Shown here one piece after another: positions 45,340-56,269 of a stretch of DNA of 64,000 nucleotides (its first letter is position 1; each line of letters begins with the position of its first letter). The translations under genes and the position numbers were made by a program. The notes under the pieces are model-generated. The model saw only the letters and a list, made by a program, of their open reading frames with translations, had not been told where the DNA came from and made no database searches. Source of the stretch: Promicromonospora sukumoe 327MFSha3.1 (GTDB taxonomy: Bacteria > Actinomycetota > Actinomycetes > Actinomycetales > Cellulomonadaceae); assembly GCF_000385135.1 (NCBI RefSeq), contig NZ_ARQM01000011.1, forward strand, positions 1 through 64,000, in the 5' to 3' direction.

Positions 45340-45345
45340 TAGACT
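45340..45345 (+). promoter_or_regulatory. Leaderless -10 element TAGACT of nadE
   Basis: TAGACT ends seven bases before GTG 45353 and selects that start over the much longer upstream open frame. Confidence 0.5.
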
Positions 45346-45352
45346 CGACGTC

Positions 45353-47407
<2,055 letters not shown>

Positions 47408-47474
47408 CCGACGCCCCTGGTGAGGCCGGTCACGAGCCCCGTTCCGCGAGTTCTACGAGGAGTAGGGTTCCGAC

Positions 47475-48197
47475 ATGCCTGCTGTCTCCGTTGCCCTGGC
47501 CCGGCCCGGTAGCCGTCGCCTCGTCCGCCTGATCACCGTGTTCGCCGCGGTCCTGACCTTTGCCGCGCTGCTGCTGGTGGCCGGCCCGGCGAGCGCCCAC
47601 GACCAGCTCCTGTCGTCCGACCCGAAGGACGGCGCGAAGCTCGACGAGCAGCCCACCAGCATCGGGCTCACGTTCAGCTCCGCACCGCTCGACACCGGCA
47701 TCGAGGTGGTGCTCGTCGGCCCCGACGGCACCACCACCAAGGGTGAAGACATCCAGGTCGACGACAAGGTCGTGACCGCCCAGCTCCCCGAGGACCTGCC
47801 CGCCGGCGAGTACGACGTCGCCTGGCACGTGGTCTCGTCCGACGGCCACCCGATCGACGGCGAGTTCACCTACGTGGTCGAGGGCGAGCCGGAGCCGACC
47901 GAGGAACCCACCGCGGAGCCGAGCGACGAGCCGGAGATGTCCACGCAGGAGGCGGCGCCCGTCCAGGAGCCGGCGGACGAGGCGAGCACGCCCGCGGAGC
48001 TCGCGGGCGCCGGGGACGGCTCCAGCCCGAGCGGGCTCGCCGTGGCCGGCGGGATCCTGGCGGCCGTGCTGGTCGTCCTGGGTGTCGTGGTGATGATGCG
48101 CCGCAAGATCCTCGAGAACGACCGGCTGCGCCAGGCGAACGAGCCCGGCCCGGACGCCGGCGAGCGGCCCAACGAGAACCCCGACACCAAGGGCTGA
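47475..48197 (+). CDS. CopC-domain copper-resistance protein, C-terminally anchored
   Basis: This 240-residue exported protein has a signal peptide ending GPASA, so the mature form begins with His42, the usual CopC copper ligand. The CopC domain has the second motif WHVVSSDGHPIDGEF. An acidic Pro/Glu linker and one C-terminal helix (about residues 190-212) anchor it in the membrane. Unlike YcnJ-type proteins it has no fused CopD domain. TAGGGT lies six bases before the ATG. Confidence 0.92.
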   Translation: MPAVSVALARPGSRRLVRLITVFAAVLTFAALLLVAGPASAHDQLLSSDPKDGAKLDEQPTSIGLTFSSAPLDTGIEVVLVGPDGTTTKGEDIQVDDKVVTAQLPEDLPAGEYDVAWHVVSSDGHPIDGEFTYVVEGEPEPTEEPTAEPSDEPEMSTQEAAPVQEPADEASTPAELAGAGDGSSPSGLAVAGGILAAVLVVLGVVVMMRRKILENDRLRQANEPGPDAGERPNENPDTKG

Positions 48198-48200
48198 GCG

Positions 48201-48250
48201 CCCGTGTCAGACGCTCAGGTCACCTGGGTGATCTGTGCGTCTGACACGGG
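48201..48250. terminator. Family-B stem-loop, copy 2
   Basis: Arms CCCGTGTCAGACGC (48201-48214) and GCGTCTGACACGGG (48237-48250) enclose a 22-base loop with CAGGTCACC. The right arm and loop lie inside the end of the MFS gene, whose stop is at 48215-48217. Confidence 0.75.
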
Positions 48251-49579
48251 GCCGGGGCGGGACGCCCGCACCGCGAGGATCACCGTGACCACGGCGGGCG
48301 CCAGCAGGACGGCGCCCGCCGTGTTCACCGCCTCGAACCCGCCCCAGGCCAGCAGCGGGCCGGCCAGCGCCGCGGACGCCGCGCCGAAGTAGTTCATAAG
48401 CGCGTCCGTGGCGCCCTGCAGCGGCAGCTTCACCTGCGGCTCCGCGACGGACGCCAGCACCGCCGACGACGCGATCACGCACGCCGACCAGCCGAGGCCG
48501 AGCAGCACGAGCGCGACGGCCGTGAGCACCTCCGCGTCGAGGGCCGGGGCGGCACCGCCGTGCCCGGCGTGCTCCCCGCCGGCCGGCATGCCCGCCGGCG
48601 GCGCCGCAGCCAGCGCCGCCGCCGTGAACCCGAGCGCCACGGCCGCCGCCTGCAGCACCATGCCGCCGACGGCGACGCGCAGCGGGCCGAACCGGTCGGC
48701 CAGCCACCCGAACACCGGGCTGAACGCGAACATCCCCAGCACGTGCAGGCTGATCACGATGCCCACGAGCTGCAGCGACATCCCGCCGTGCTGCATGTGC
48801 ACCGGCGTCATCACCATCACCATGATCATCACGCTGTGCGCCACGGCCGTGGTGACCACGGCGAACCGCGCCCGCGGGTGCGCCCAGGCCCACCGCAGCG
48901 CGGCGAGCGCGCCGGTGCGCCGCGGTTCGGTGCGCTTGTCGCCGTGCCCCTGCCCGACGGCGCCCGCGGGCACCACCCGCCCCGCCACGCTCCCCGCGGG
49001 GTCCCGGTAGAGGCTCACGAGCAGCAGTCCGGCCAGCAGGTAGGCGACGATCGAGAACAGGTAGGGGCCGCCGAGGTCGGGCACGCCGAACCCGGAGCCG
49101 ACCACCGCGCCGGGCGCCGCGAGGTTGGGCCCCACCACGGAGCCCACCGTCGTGGACCACAGGACCACCGACATGGTGCGGGCGCGCGTGCCGGAGCCCA
49201 CGTTGTCCGCCGCGGCGTAGCGGGACTGCAGGTTGGTCGCGTTCGCGACGCCGTAGAGCATGAGGCCCACGAGCAGCACGACGAGCTGCCCCAGCACCGC
49301 CGCCGTCACGATGAGCAGCGCGCCCACCGTGGACAGGGCGTAGCCGAGCGACAGGGCCCACCGGCGTCCGCGGAGCTGGGCGAGCGTCGCCAGCGGGATC
49401 GAGGCCACCGCCGCGGCGAGCACCCCGACCGCCTGGGCGAGCCCGGCCATCGAGGTACCGCCCAGACTCTCGGCGAGCAGGGCGCCGACGGCGGCCCCGG
49501 AGGCCACCCCGACCCCGGCCAGGAGGTTGCTGAACACCAGGACGACGAGGTTTCGGCGGGCGTGCGGCGGATTCTCCAC
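48215..49579 (-). CDS. Major facilitator superfamily transporter
   Basis: This 454-residue protein has twelve likely helices in two halves, with an MFS loop motif ADRFGPLRV after helix 8 and LAQLRGRRWALSLGY after helix 2. A His/Gly-rich external loop (GEHAGHGGAAP) and Met-rich helices (MIMVMVMTPVHMQHGG) are noteworthy next to a copper gene, but the substrate is not known. Its last codons are read from the terminator stem. GTG at 49579 has a GAGAGGA ribosome site. It is divergent from the HU gene. Confidence 0.88.
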   Translation of the reverse strand: MENPPHARRNLVVLVFSNLLAGVGVASGAAVGALLAESLGGTSMAGLAQAVGVLAAAVASIPLATLAQLRGRRWALSLGYALSTVGALLIVTAAVLGQLVVLLVGLMLYGVANATNLQSRYAAADNVGSGTRARTMSVVLWSTTVGSVVGPNLAAPGAVVGSGFGVPDLGGPYLFSIVAYLLAGLLLVSLYRDPAGSVAGRVVPAGAVGQGHGDKRTEPRRTGALAALRWAWAHPRARFAVVTTAVAHSVMIMVMVMTPVHMQHGGMSLQLVGIVISLHVLGMFAFSPVFGWLADRFGPLRVAVGGMVLQAAAVALGFTAAALAAAPPAGMPAGGEHAGHGGAAPALDAEVLTAVALVLLGLGWSACVIASSAVLASVAEPQVKLPLQGATDALMNYFGAASAALAGPLLAWGGFEAVNTAGAVLLAPAVVTVILAVRASRPGPVSDAQITQVT

Positions 49580-49852
49580 GATTTCCTCTCATCGGCCGAT
49601 CCGTACCGAACGGTAGACCGCTCTGGGTTGCGGAAGTCATCGGATAGTGCGGGGTGACACTGTCTCAGGGGGCCTCATGCCCTCGTCGTCCACAGGTTCG
49701 TACACAGGTTCGCGTCCTCTGTGAGCAGAAAGTTACCCACGACTCGCCGCAGAAGTGCCTGTTCTCCGCGAATTCCTGCCGATCTGCTGGCAGTATGGGG
49801 CCTCGTCGTCGGGCGGGTACCGCCGCACGACGTGACCGAAGAAGGGAAACGC

Positions 49853-50134
49853 ATGTCGCTCAACAAGTCCGAGCTCGTCTCGGCCATCGCCAGCAAGGCC
49901 GAGATCAACAAGACCGAGGCCGAGGCCGCGCTCAACGCCTTCCAGGAGGTGCTGATCGAGTCGCTCGCCAAGGGCGAGGCCGTCAAGGTGACCGGCTTCC
50001 TGTCGGCCGAGCGCGTCGAGCGCGCCGCCCGCACGGGCCGCAACCCGCGCACCGGCGAGGAGATCTCGATCCCGGCGAACTTCGGTGTCAAGATCAGCGC
50101 CGGCTCGCTGCTGAAGAAGGCCGTCGCCAAGTGA
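49853..50134 (+). CDS. hup: Nucleoid protein HU (DNABII family)
   Basis: This 93-residue protein has the two helices and DNA-binding arm of HU (NKSELVSAIASKAEINKTEA, then RNPRTGEEISIPA). It is the short form, without the Lys/Ala tail found in the mycobacterial and streptomycete long HU. ATG at 49853 has a GAAGGGA ribosome site. A strong hairpin follows. The 270-base gap before it holds the divergent promoters of this gene and the MFS gene. Confidence 0.96.
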   Translation: MSLNKSELVSAIASKAEINKTEAEAALNAFQEVLIESLAKGEAVKVTGFLSAERVERAARTGRNPRTGEEISIPANFGVKISAGSLLKKAVAK

Positions 50135-50161
50135 CGCTTCGCCGCTGAGCTCCTCAGCGAC

Positions 50162-50199
50162 GCGAAGGCCCGGTCCCTCTCGAGGGGCCGGGCCTTCGC
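50162..50199 (+). terminator. Hairpin terminator after hup
   Basis: GCGAAGGCCCGG and CCGGGCCTTCGC pair around a short GTCCCTCTCGAGGGG centre. Confidence 0.75.
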
Positions 50200-50209
50200 A
50201 TGTCCGGGC

Positions 50210-52774
50210 TCAGAGGTCGCCCTTGCGCTCCAGGTACCGCATCGCGACCCAGCCCAGCGGCACCCGGCCCCAGTAGGTGCACAGGCGGTACAGGATCGTC
50301 GCGGAGAACGCGATGGTGGCCGGCACCCCCGCCGCGGTCAGGCCGGCCGTCAGGGCGCCCTCGACGCCGCCCAGGCCGCCCGGCGTCGGGATGAGCGCGC
50401 CCAGGGCGTTGCCGACCAGGTTGACCAGCGCGATGTCGACGAGCGAGAGCGTCTCCCCGAACGCGGCGAGGCAGCACCACAGGCCCACGATGTAGCCGAG
50501 CGTCATGATCAGGTTGCCGCCCACGCCCAGCGCCAGGCGGCCCGGGTGGCTCAGCATCTGCGCCAGGCGCGGCCACACCTGGCGCAGCCGCGGCCCGATG
50601 AAGCCCATGCCCCAGCGCCGCACCGGCGGCACCAGGAGCGTTGCGACGACGGCGGTCGCGATGCCCGCCAGCGTGATCAGCACCGCGGGCGACGGCAGCT
50701 CCACGAGCGCGCCCGAGCCCGTGAAGACCGACAGCGCCACCAGCAGCAGCACCGTGACCACGAACTGCGAGACCTGCACGAGCGCGACGGTGGCCACCGC
50801 CATCGACATGGATACGCCGCGCTGGGTCAGGAGCCGCAGGTTCAGCGCGGCCGGACCGATGCCCGCGGGCGCCGCCAGCGCCACGAACGACCCGGCGGCG
50901 GCCGTCAGCGTGGCCCGCCCGATGGGCACGCGCGCCGGGGAGAACGCCACGAGCGTCAGGCCCGCGCCGAACCACGTGATGAGGGCCAGCGCGAACGCCA
51001 CCGCCACCCACCACGGGTTCGCCGAGCGGACGGCCTCGGCGATCTCGTCGAAGTTGATGGTCGTGACGATCACGGCCACGGCGACGATCGCGACCGTCGT
51101 GGTCAGGACCGTGCGCGCGCTGAACCGCGAGATGCGCTGCGGCTGCACGCTGGCCTCGGGCAGCCGCTCCACCAGGGCGTTGCGCAGCTCGCCCATGAGG
51201 CCCTTCGCCCGGCGCACCTCCTCGCGGGTGGTCCGCGGCAGCGCGATGGTCTGGATCAGCGGCCCGATGGCGGCGATGTCGGCGTCGGGCAGGGCGCGCA
51301 CCGCGGCGGCGACGGCGCGGCGCGGGCCCACCCGCAGCCCGGTCAGCGCGAGCATCTGCACCAGGTCCAGGCGGCGCGACAGCGGCGACGACGCGATGTC
51401 GCCCTGCTCCCAGCCGGTGATCCACACGTGCGCGCGGCCGTCGTGGTCCCGCTGCGTCAGCAGGACGTCCTGCGTCAGGGCGCGGTGCGTCAGGCCCACG
51501 GCGTGCGCGCGGCCGAGCTGGTCCCACGCCTCGGCGAGCACGTCGTCGTGCACGTCCTCGTCGGGCACGTCGCGCAGCGAGACCGACTGCGTGGCGTGCT
51601 CCAGGACGAGCGCGATCGAGTCGCCGAACTCACCGATGCCCAGCAGCCGCGGCGTGCGGACGCCGGCGGCGGTCGCGGCGTACGACAGCAGCGCGGTGCG
51701 CTCGGCCACGGCCTTGAGCGAGATCGCGGCCCGGCCCTCGATGCCGCGCAGCCGCAGGGCCCGCCACAGCCGCGTGATGAGGCCGACCACCTGGCGGTCG
51801 CCGTCCAGCACCAGGACGTCGCGGCGCACGCCGTCGTCGCTGTACAGGGCGTACACGCGGTTGTCGCCGGCCCGGCCCAGGGCGAGCGCGGCGGCGTCGT
51901 CCGGCACGCCGTGCTCGACGGCGAGCGCGGAGGCGAGCACGGGGGCGGTGGCGCCGTCCTGGTCGACGCCCTGGCCGCCGTCGGACAGGGCGCGGACGCG
52001 CGCCAGCGAGATCGGCGCGAACCCGGCGCGCCGCACGGCCGTGACCAGGTCGGCCCCGTAGGCGCGCTCGCTGCGGATGCCGGACACGTACTGCACGGTC
52101 GAGCCCGCGAGGCGGCCCAGCAGCAGCGCGACGAGGGTGCCCGGCAGCGATACCTGCCCCGTGATCAGCACGATCAGCAGGGCCAGGAACATCAGGTTCC
52201 ACGAGATGCGGACGGTCCGACGCCGCGTGGCCGGCCCGGCGACCGTGAGCATCGCCGTGAGGGCCACGGCGAACTCCGGGATGGTCAGCACGTAGCCGGT
52301 GCCGCGCTCCCACACGGACATGCCGCGCACCAGCTCGTCCGAGCCCAGGTGGCGCACCAGGAACGTGGTGAGCACGCCGATCAGCAGCCCCAGGACCCCG
52401 GCGGCGATCGACTCGACGATCTGCCGGCCCAGCCGCCGCACCCCGAGCTCGATCATCACGGCCACCGGGGCGAACAGGATGACCAGGCCCTGCAGCACCG
52501 CGACCGGCACGAACAGGATCGCGGCGAGCAGGTCGTTGAAGCTCCGGACGTCCTCGGTGACGCCCGCCGTGGTGCCGTGCGCGACGACCGACAGGAACAT
52601 GACGCCCGCGGTGCCCAGCGCGCACGCGATCATCCAGACCAGCGCGCGGGGGTGGCGGACGCGGTCCTCTGGGGTGTCGACGACCCGGACCAGGCCGCTC
52701 TCGAAGGGCACTGCCTCCGGTCCGCCGGACACTTCGGCACCGGGGTCAGCCCGGCCGGTGCGCGAGTTGGACAT
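50210..52774 (-). CDS. Flippase-like/LPG synthase-type membrane protein with internal pseudokinase-like domain
   Basis: This 854-residue protein has three parts. The first (about 40-250) has about seven helices. The middle (about 260-540) resembles an aminoglycoside/ABC1-type kinase fold. The last (about 550-850) has eight helices of the UPF0104/MprF flippase family, including the conserved PTPGGLGGVEGAL. In the kinase-like part the catalytic loop reads GLTHRALTQDVLLT and the expected DFG region reads WITGWEQGD, so the usual catalytic Asp residues are missing. TAGAAT lies seven bases before the ATG. The substrate is unknown. Confidence 0.85.
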   Translation of the reverse strand: MSNSRTGRADPGAEVSGGPEAVPFESGLVRVVDTPEDRVRHPRALVWMIACALGTAGVMFLSVVAHGTTAGVTEDVRSFNDLLAAILFVPVAVLQGLVILFAPVAVMIELGVRRLGRQIVESIAAGVLGLLIGVLTTFLVRHLGSDELVRGMSVWERGTGYVLTIPEFAVALTAMLTVAGPATRRRTVRISWNLMFLALLIVLITGQVSLPGTLVALLLGRLAGSTVQYVSGIRSERAYGADLVTAVRRAGFAPISLARVRALSDGGQGVDQDGATAPVLASALAVEHGVPDDAAALALGRAGDNRVYALYSDDGVRRDVLVLDGDRQVVGLITRLWRALRLRGIEGRAAISLKAVAERTALLSYAATAAGVRTPRLLGIGEFGDSIALVLEHATQSVSLRDVPDEDVHDDVLAEAWDQLGRAHAVGLTHRALTQDVLLTQRDHDGRAHVWITGWEQGDIASSPLSRRLDLVQMLALTGLRVGPRRAVAAAVRALPDADIAAIGPLIQTIALPRTTREEVRRAKGLMGELRNALVERLPEASVQPQRISRFSARTVLTTTVAIVAVAVIVTTINFDEIAEAVRSANPWWVAVAFALALITWFGAGLTLVAFSPARVPIGRATLTAAAGSFVALAAPAGIGPAALNLRLLTQRGVSMSMAVATVALVQVSQFVVTVLLLVALSVFTGSGALVELPSPAVLITLAGIATAVVATLLVPPVRRWGMGFIGPRLRQVWPRLAQMLSHPGRLALGVGGNLIMTLGYIVGLWCCLAAFGETLSLVDIALVNLVGNALGALIPTPGGLGGVEGALTAGLTAAGVPATIAFSATILYRLCTYWGRVPLGWVAMRYLERKGDL

Positions 52775-52880
52775 GCTCGCGATTCTAGAGCCGTTGAGGC
52801 TCGCTTGACCGGAGAGCCGCTACCGCGCCCGGAATATCCGGCTCAGGTCGACGGCGTACCCAGCATCCGTCCGGTCATGC

Positions 52881-53678
52881 TCACCGGATCCCGAGGGCCT
52901 CGCGCCACTCGGCGGGCACGAGCGCGTAGCCCACGAACGCGACGACGTCGAGCAGCGTGTGGGCCACCACGAGCGGGATGATCCGGCGGCGACCCTCGGG
53001 CTGGAACCGCGGCGAGGTGTAGAACCACGAGAACACGACGCCCATCACGACGTTGCCGATGAACGGCCCGATGCCCTGGTAGAGGTGGTACGAGCCGCGC
53101 AGGAGCGAGCTGGCGACGATGAACTTCACGCGGTTCCAGCCCAGGTCGCGCGTGCGCTCGTACAGGTAGCCCACGGCGATGACCTCCTCCAGGAGGCCGT
53201 TCTGGAACGCGCTGAGCAGCAGCACCGGCACGGTCCACCAGTACGTGTCCAGGGCGCTGGCCTGCACCTCCACGGTGATGCCGACCGCGCGGCCCAGCGC
53301 GTAGAAGGCGAGGCCGGGGATGCCGATCGTGGCCGCCAGAGCGAAGCCCCACCCGACGTCGCGCCACGGGCGCGACCCGTCCAGGCCGAGGCTGCGCGTC
53401 ACGCTGCGCCCGTTCGCGCTGAGCAGGTACAGGACCAGGGCCACCGGGACCAGCGCGAACCCGATGCTCAGCACCTGGTAGACGAGGTCGAGGTACGGGC
53501 GCTCGGACTGGCTCGCGTTGAGCGTGGCGGTCTGCTCGGCCAGCGGCGTCCCCGCCGTCAGCCGGGCCACGATGTTGACCAGCGCGTACACGCCGGACTG
53601 GCCCAGGCTCAGCCCGAGCACTATCCACACCTCGGCGATGGTGCGGCGACGGGAGAGGGGCGGCTCGGTCACGGTCAC
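52881..53678 (-). CDS. CPBP-family intramembrane glutamic protease
   Basis: This 265-residue protein has about seven helices and the CPBP/Abi motifs: a Glu-Glu pair in LLEEVIAVGYLYERTR, SSLLRGSYHLYQG with His, and VVAHTLLD near the end. Family members cleave substrates within the membrane or act in immunity to bacteriocins; the target here is unknown. GTG at 53678 is preceded by TAGGTT seven bases upstream. Confidence 0.9.
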   Translation of the reverse strand: MTVTEPPLSRRRTIAEVWIVLGLSLGQSGVYALVNIVARLTAGTPLAEQTATLNASQSERPYLDLVYQVLSIGFALVPVALVLYLLSANGRSVTRSLGLDGSRPWRDVGWGFALAATIGIPGLAFYALGRAVGITVEVQASALDTYWWTVPVLLLSAFQNGLLEEVIAVGYLYERTRDLGWNRVKFIVASSLLRGSYHLYQGIGPFIGNVVMGVVFSWFYTSPRFQPEGRRRIIPLVVAHTLLDVVAFVGYALVPAEWREALGIR

Positions 53679-53694
53679 GCTCCGGAACCTACCC

Positions 53695-53727
53695 CGCGTG
53701 GCCGGCAGTCCGGCAGCCGGCCACGCG
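53695..53727 (-). terminator. Hairpin after the S10 peptidase gene
   Basis: Perfect 12-base arms CGCGTGGCCGGC (53695-53706) and GCCGGCCACGCG (53716-53727) lie just past the peptidase stop. Confidence 0.75.
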
Positions 53728-53732
53728 AGAGG

Positions 53733-55235
53733 TCAGCGGTTCGAGGCCCGCCGTACGAAGTCCGCGAGGTCCGCCGACTGGGCGACCCGCGACTCCGGGT
53801 GGATGTACATCATGTGGCCCGCCGGGTAGACGCGGGTCTCGATGCGCTCGCGGTAGGACGCCGGGATCGCCATCTGGTCGAGGCTGTACTCGATGGCCTC
53901 GACCGGCACGCCGCCGTCGTACCGGCCCATGGCGATGTGCACCTGGAGGTGCGGGTTCAGGATCATCGCCGTGGCCAGCTTGTCGGCGACGTCGACGGCC
54001 TTGCCCTCGAACTCCTTGTACGACCACGGGTGCACGTGCCGCGAGAGCACCTCGTAGATCGCGTCGTGCTCGTACCCGAGCTCGCCGCGCAGGTAGTGGT
54101 GCAGCGCCGCCGTGTACGGGCCCGACGTCGCGGTCAGGAACGGGTCGTACGGCATCTGCTCGTGGATGTAGTGGTCCGCCGGGCCGGTGAACCGGGTGTC
54201 GAGGCGGCCCGTGACCAGGCGGCGCGCGCGCAGCAGCTCCGCGTAGACCCGGGTGTGCTCCAGGCGCAGGTTGGCGCGGTCCACGTAGTCCTCGCTCAGC
54301 CCGGTCAGGGAGGCGATCTTCGCGACGGCGGCCGCGCGCTCGTCGTCGGGCACGCGTGCCCCGCGGGCCAGCACGGAGGCGTAGGTCTCGGCCCAGTCCC
54401 GGGCCTCGGCCACGACGTCGTCGAGCGATCGGTCGCCGAGCAGGCCGTGGTAGTGCGCCGTCGCCGCGTAGACCGGCAGGAACAGCGGGTGCGGCAGGTT
54501 GGAGTGCTCGCCGTCGAACAGCGCCTCCATGTTGAGCGCCGGGGCCACCAGCATGACGCCGTTGAGGAACATGCCGAACCGCTGCTGCAGGTACTCGGCC
54601 AGCGCGGCGCCGCGGGTGCCGCCGTAGGACTCGCCGATCAGGAACTTGGGGCTCATCCACCGGTCGTTCCGGCTCGTCCACAGGCGGATGATCTCGCCGA
54701 CGGACTCGATGTCGCCCGTGAACCCGTGGAACGGCTTGGCCTGCTCGCCCTCGGTGGCGCGCGAGAACCCCGTGGAGACCGGGTCGATGAACACCAGGTC
54801 GGACACGCGCAGCAGCGTCTCCGGGTTGTCGATCAGCCCGTACGGCGGCGCGGTCAGGTCGCCGACGTCGCCCGAGTCGACCCGCCGCGGGCCCAGCACG
54901 CCGAGGTGCAGCCACACCGACGACGAGCCCGGGCCGCCGTTGAACGCGAACGTCACCGGACGCTGCGTCACGTCCGCGTCGTCCAGCGTGTAGTAGGTGA
55001 TCGAGACCTCGGCCTTGGGCTTGCGGCCGTCGTACTTCTCGTCCTTGACGGACTCCTGGCGCAGCACGACCCGGCCGGTCGTCGCGGAGTAGGCGAGGTC
55101 GCCGTCCGGGGTGTGGAGGGTGTGCCGCGTGGTGACCAGGTCGTCGGCGGGCTCCGGCTTCTTCGGCGGTGCCCCGTCCGACGACGCCGTGGTCGCCTCG
55201 GGCTGTTCGGTGCTGGTGCGCTTCTCGTCGGTCAC
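53733..55235 (-). CDS. S10-family serine carboxypeptidase-like protein
   Basis: This 500-residue protein has the alpha/beta-hydrolase S10 features FAFNGGPGSSSVWLHLG, nucleophile Ser203 in IGESYGGTRGA, a later Asp in RYDGG and the final His in YPAGHMMY. No signal peptide is seen, and the N-terminal 35 residues are Glu/Pro/Ala-rich, so it is probably cytoplasmic. GTG at 55235 is preceded by TAGGTT six bases upstream. Confidence 0.92.
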   Translation of the reverse strand: MTDEKRTSTEQPEATTASSDGAPPKKPEPADDLVTTRHTLHTPDGDLAYSATTGRVVLRQESVKDEKYDGRKPKAEVSITYYTLDDADVTQRPVTFAFNGGPGSSSVWLHLGVLGPRRVDSGDVGDLTAPPYGLIDNPETLLRVSDLVFIDPVSTGFSRATEGEQAKPFHGFTGDIESVGEIIRLWTSRNDRWMSPKFLIGESYGGTRGAALAEYLQQRFGMFLNGVMLVAPALNMEALFDGEHSNLPHPLFLPVYAATAHYHGLLGDRSLDDVVAEARDWAETYASVLARGARVPDDERAAAVAKIASLTGLSEDYVDRANLRLEHTRVYAELLRARRLVTGRLDTRFTGPADHYIHEQMPYDPFLTATSGPYTAALHHYLRGELGYEHDAIYEVLSRHVHPWSYKEFEGKAVDVADKLATAMILNPHLQVHIAMGRYDGGVPVEAIEYSLDQMAIPASYRERIETRVYPAGHMMYIHPESRVAQSADLADFVRRASNR

Positions 55236-55402
55236 CCGGGGAACCTATCGCGGGGCCCTGCGGGACCGTATCGGCGGGGTGTCGGCGTGTTCCGCCGTTG
55301 CGTATACGCAACAAAGATCTACTACAGATGCGATCAAGCGATAACCCGGGCAACATGCGGTGAGTCGTACGCCGCTGCCGAGAGCCTCAGGGCCCTCGTT
55401 CG

Positions 55403-55431
55403 TTGGCGAAATCCAACACGAGAGATAGGCT
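55403..55431 (+). promoter_or_regulatory. Sigma-70 promoter TTGGCG-N17-TAGGCT
   Basis: A -35 (55403-55408) and -10 (55426-55431) with ideal 17-base spacing lie eight bases before ATG 55440, giving a leaderless or near-leaderless message for the two-gene module. Confidence 0.6.
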
Positions 55432-55439
55432 GCGACTGC

Positions 55440-55667
55440 ATGGTCAGCGCCGGGCGTCACCCGAAGAACGCGATCAACGCGGTGATCTGCGATCTGCCGC
55501 AGGGCATCGACGTCGTGCCGATCCACAACGGGCATCGCTGGGGAATGCTGAGGTGCGGGATGTGTGACGCAACGGAGGCGATCTGGTCCACGCCGCGGGA
55601 CGCCGACAACCACGCACGCCGGCTGCTCAGGTTCGTGACGCGGCACGTGCACGACGAGGAGGGCTGA
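55440..55667 (+). CDS. Small protein of a two-gene module (75 aa)
   Basis: This 75-residue protein has the conserved-looking pattern GRHPKNAINAVICDLP, then IHNGHRWGMLRCGMC, then STPRDADNHARRLLRF. The C-G-M-C pair with nearby His could bind a metal. I recall similar short proteins in actinobacteria always followed by a partner like the next gene; their function is not established. It resembles HicA toxins only in size and its His-Trp-Gly stretch. ATG at 55440 is set by the promoter. It ends two bases before the next ATG. Confidence 0.75.
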   Translation: MVSAGRHPKNAINAVICDLPQGIDVVPIHNGHRWGMLRCGMCDATEAIWSTPRDADNHARRLLRFVTRHVHDEEG

Positions 55668-55668
55668 G

Positions 55669-56178
55669 ATGCCGGTTTACGAGTTCACGATGTTCCTCGA
55701 CCGAGATCTGTCGGACGCCGACTACGACCGTCTCTTCGAGGCGGGACTCGACGACAGCTCCCCGGGTTCCGAGGGTGGCCGTGGGTATGTCGCCGTGACG
55801 CGGGAGGCACCGCGTCTCCTGGACGCGATCGTGTCCGCCGTACGTGACGCTGTCGAGGCAGGCCTGCGTCCCGTGGCGATCGGGGACGAGGACCTGGTCA
55901 CGCTCGGCCAGATCGCCGAGCGCTGCGGGCGGACTCACGAGTCCGTCCGGCTCCTCGCTGCCGGCCGTCGTGGGCCGGGGGGCTTCCCTGCGGCCGTCGG
56001 CTCGGCCAAGACGTCTCTCTACTCGTGGGTCGAGGTGTCGGACTGGTTCGCCGAGAGTCTCGGGGTGGTGGTCCAGCCGCACGATGCGGATGCCCGCCTG
56101 CTGGCCGCCGCGTCGCACATCCTGCGTGCACGGGCACTCGTGCCGACCGAGGCGGTCGCGCTGCTCGCCTCGGCCTGA
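55669..56178 (+). CDS. DNA-binding-like partner of the two-gene module (169 aa)
   Basis: This 169-residue protein begins MPVYEFTMFLDRDLSDADYD. From about residue 70 it has an excisionase or MerR-like helix-turn-helix region (DLVTLGQIAERCGRTHESVR, then LLAAGRRGPGGFP, then LYSWVEVSDWFAES). A helical tail closes it. It is probably DNA-binding and may regulate the pair. The ribosome site GAGGAGGG overlaps the end of the first gene. The pair has toxin-antitoxin-like size and spacing but toxicity is unproven. Confidence 0.8.
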   Translation: MPVYEFTMFLDRDLSDADYDRLFEAGLDDSSPGSEGGRGYVAVTREAPRLLDAIVSAVRDAVEAGLRPVAIGDEDLVTLGQIAERCGRTHESVRLLAAGRRGPGGFPAAVGSAKTSLYSWVEVSDWFAESLGVVVQPHDADARLLAAASHILRARALVPTEAVALLASA

Positions 56179-56228
56179 TCACCCGACCTCGTCCGATTAA
56201 CTCCTTGCGTCTCGTCCTGGTGATCCGG

Positions 56229-56257
56229 CAAACTGGTTTGCAGTACAAACCAGTTTG
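56229..56257. promoter_or_regulatory. Operator CAAACTGGTTT-N7-AAACCAGTTTG overlapping the -10 region
   Basis: Perfect 11-base arms (56229-56239, 56247-56257) flank seven bases. TACAAA (56244-56249) within it is a candidate -10 element. It lies directly before the operon that encodes a winged-helix regulator, so autoregulation is likely. Confidence 0.65.
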
Positions 56258-56269
56258 AGAGGCGAGGCG

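Noticed and set aside
55440-55667. HicA toxin
   Set aside because: Size is right, but the HicA double-stranded RNA-binding core and its partner HicB fold are not recognisable.
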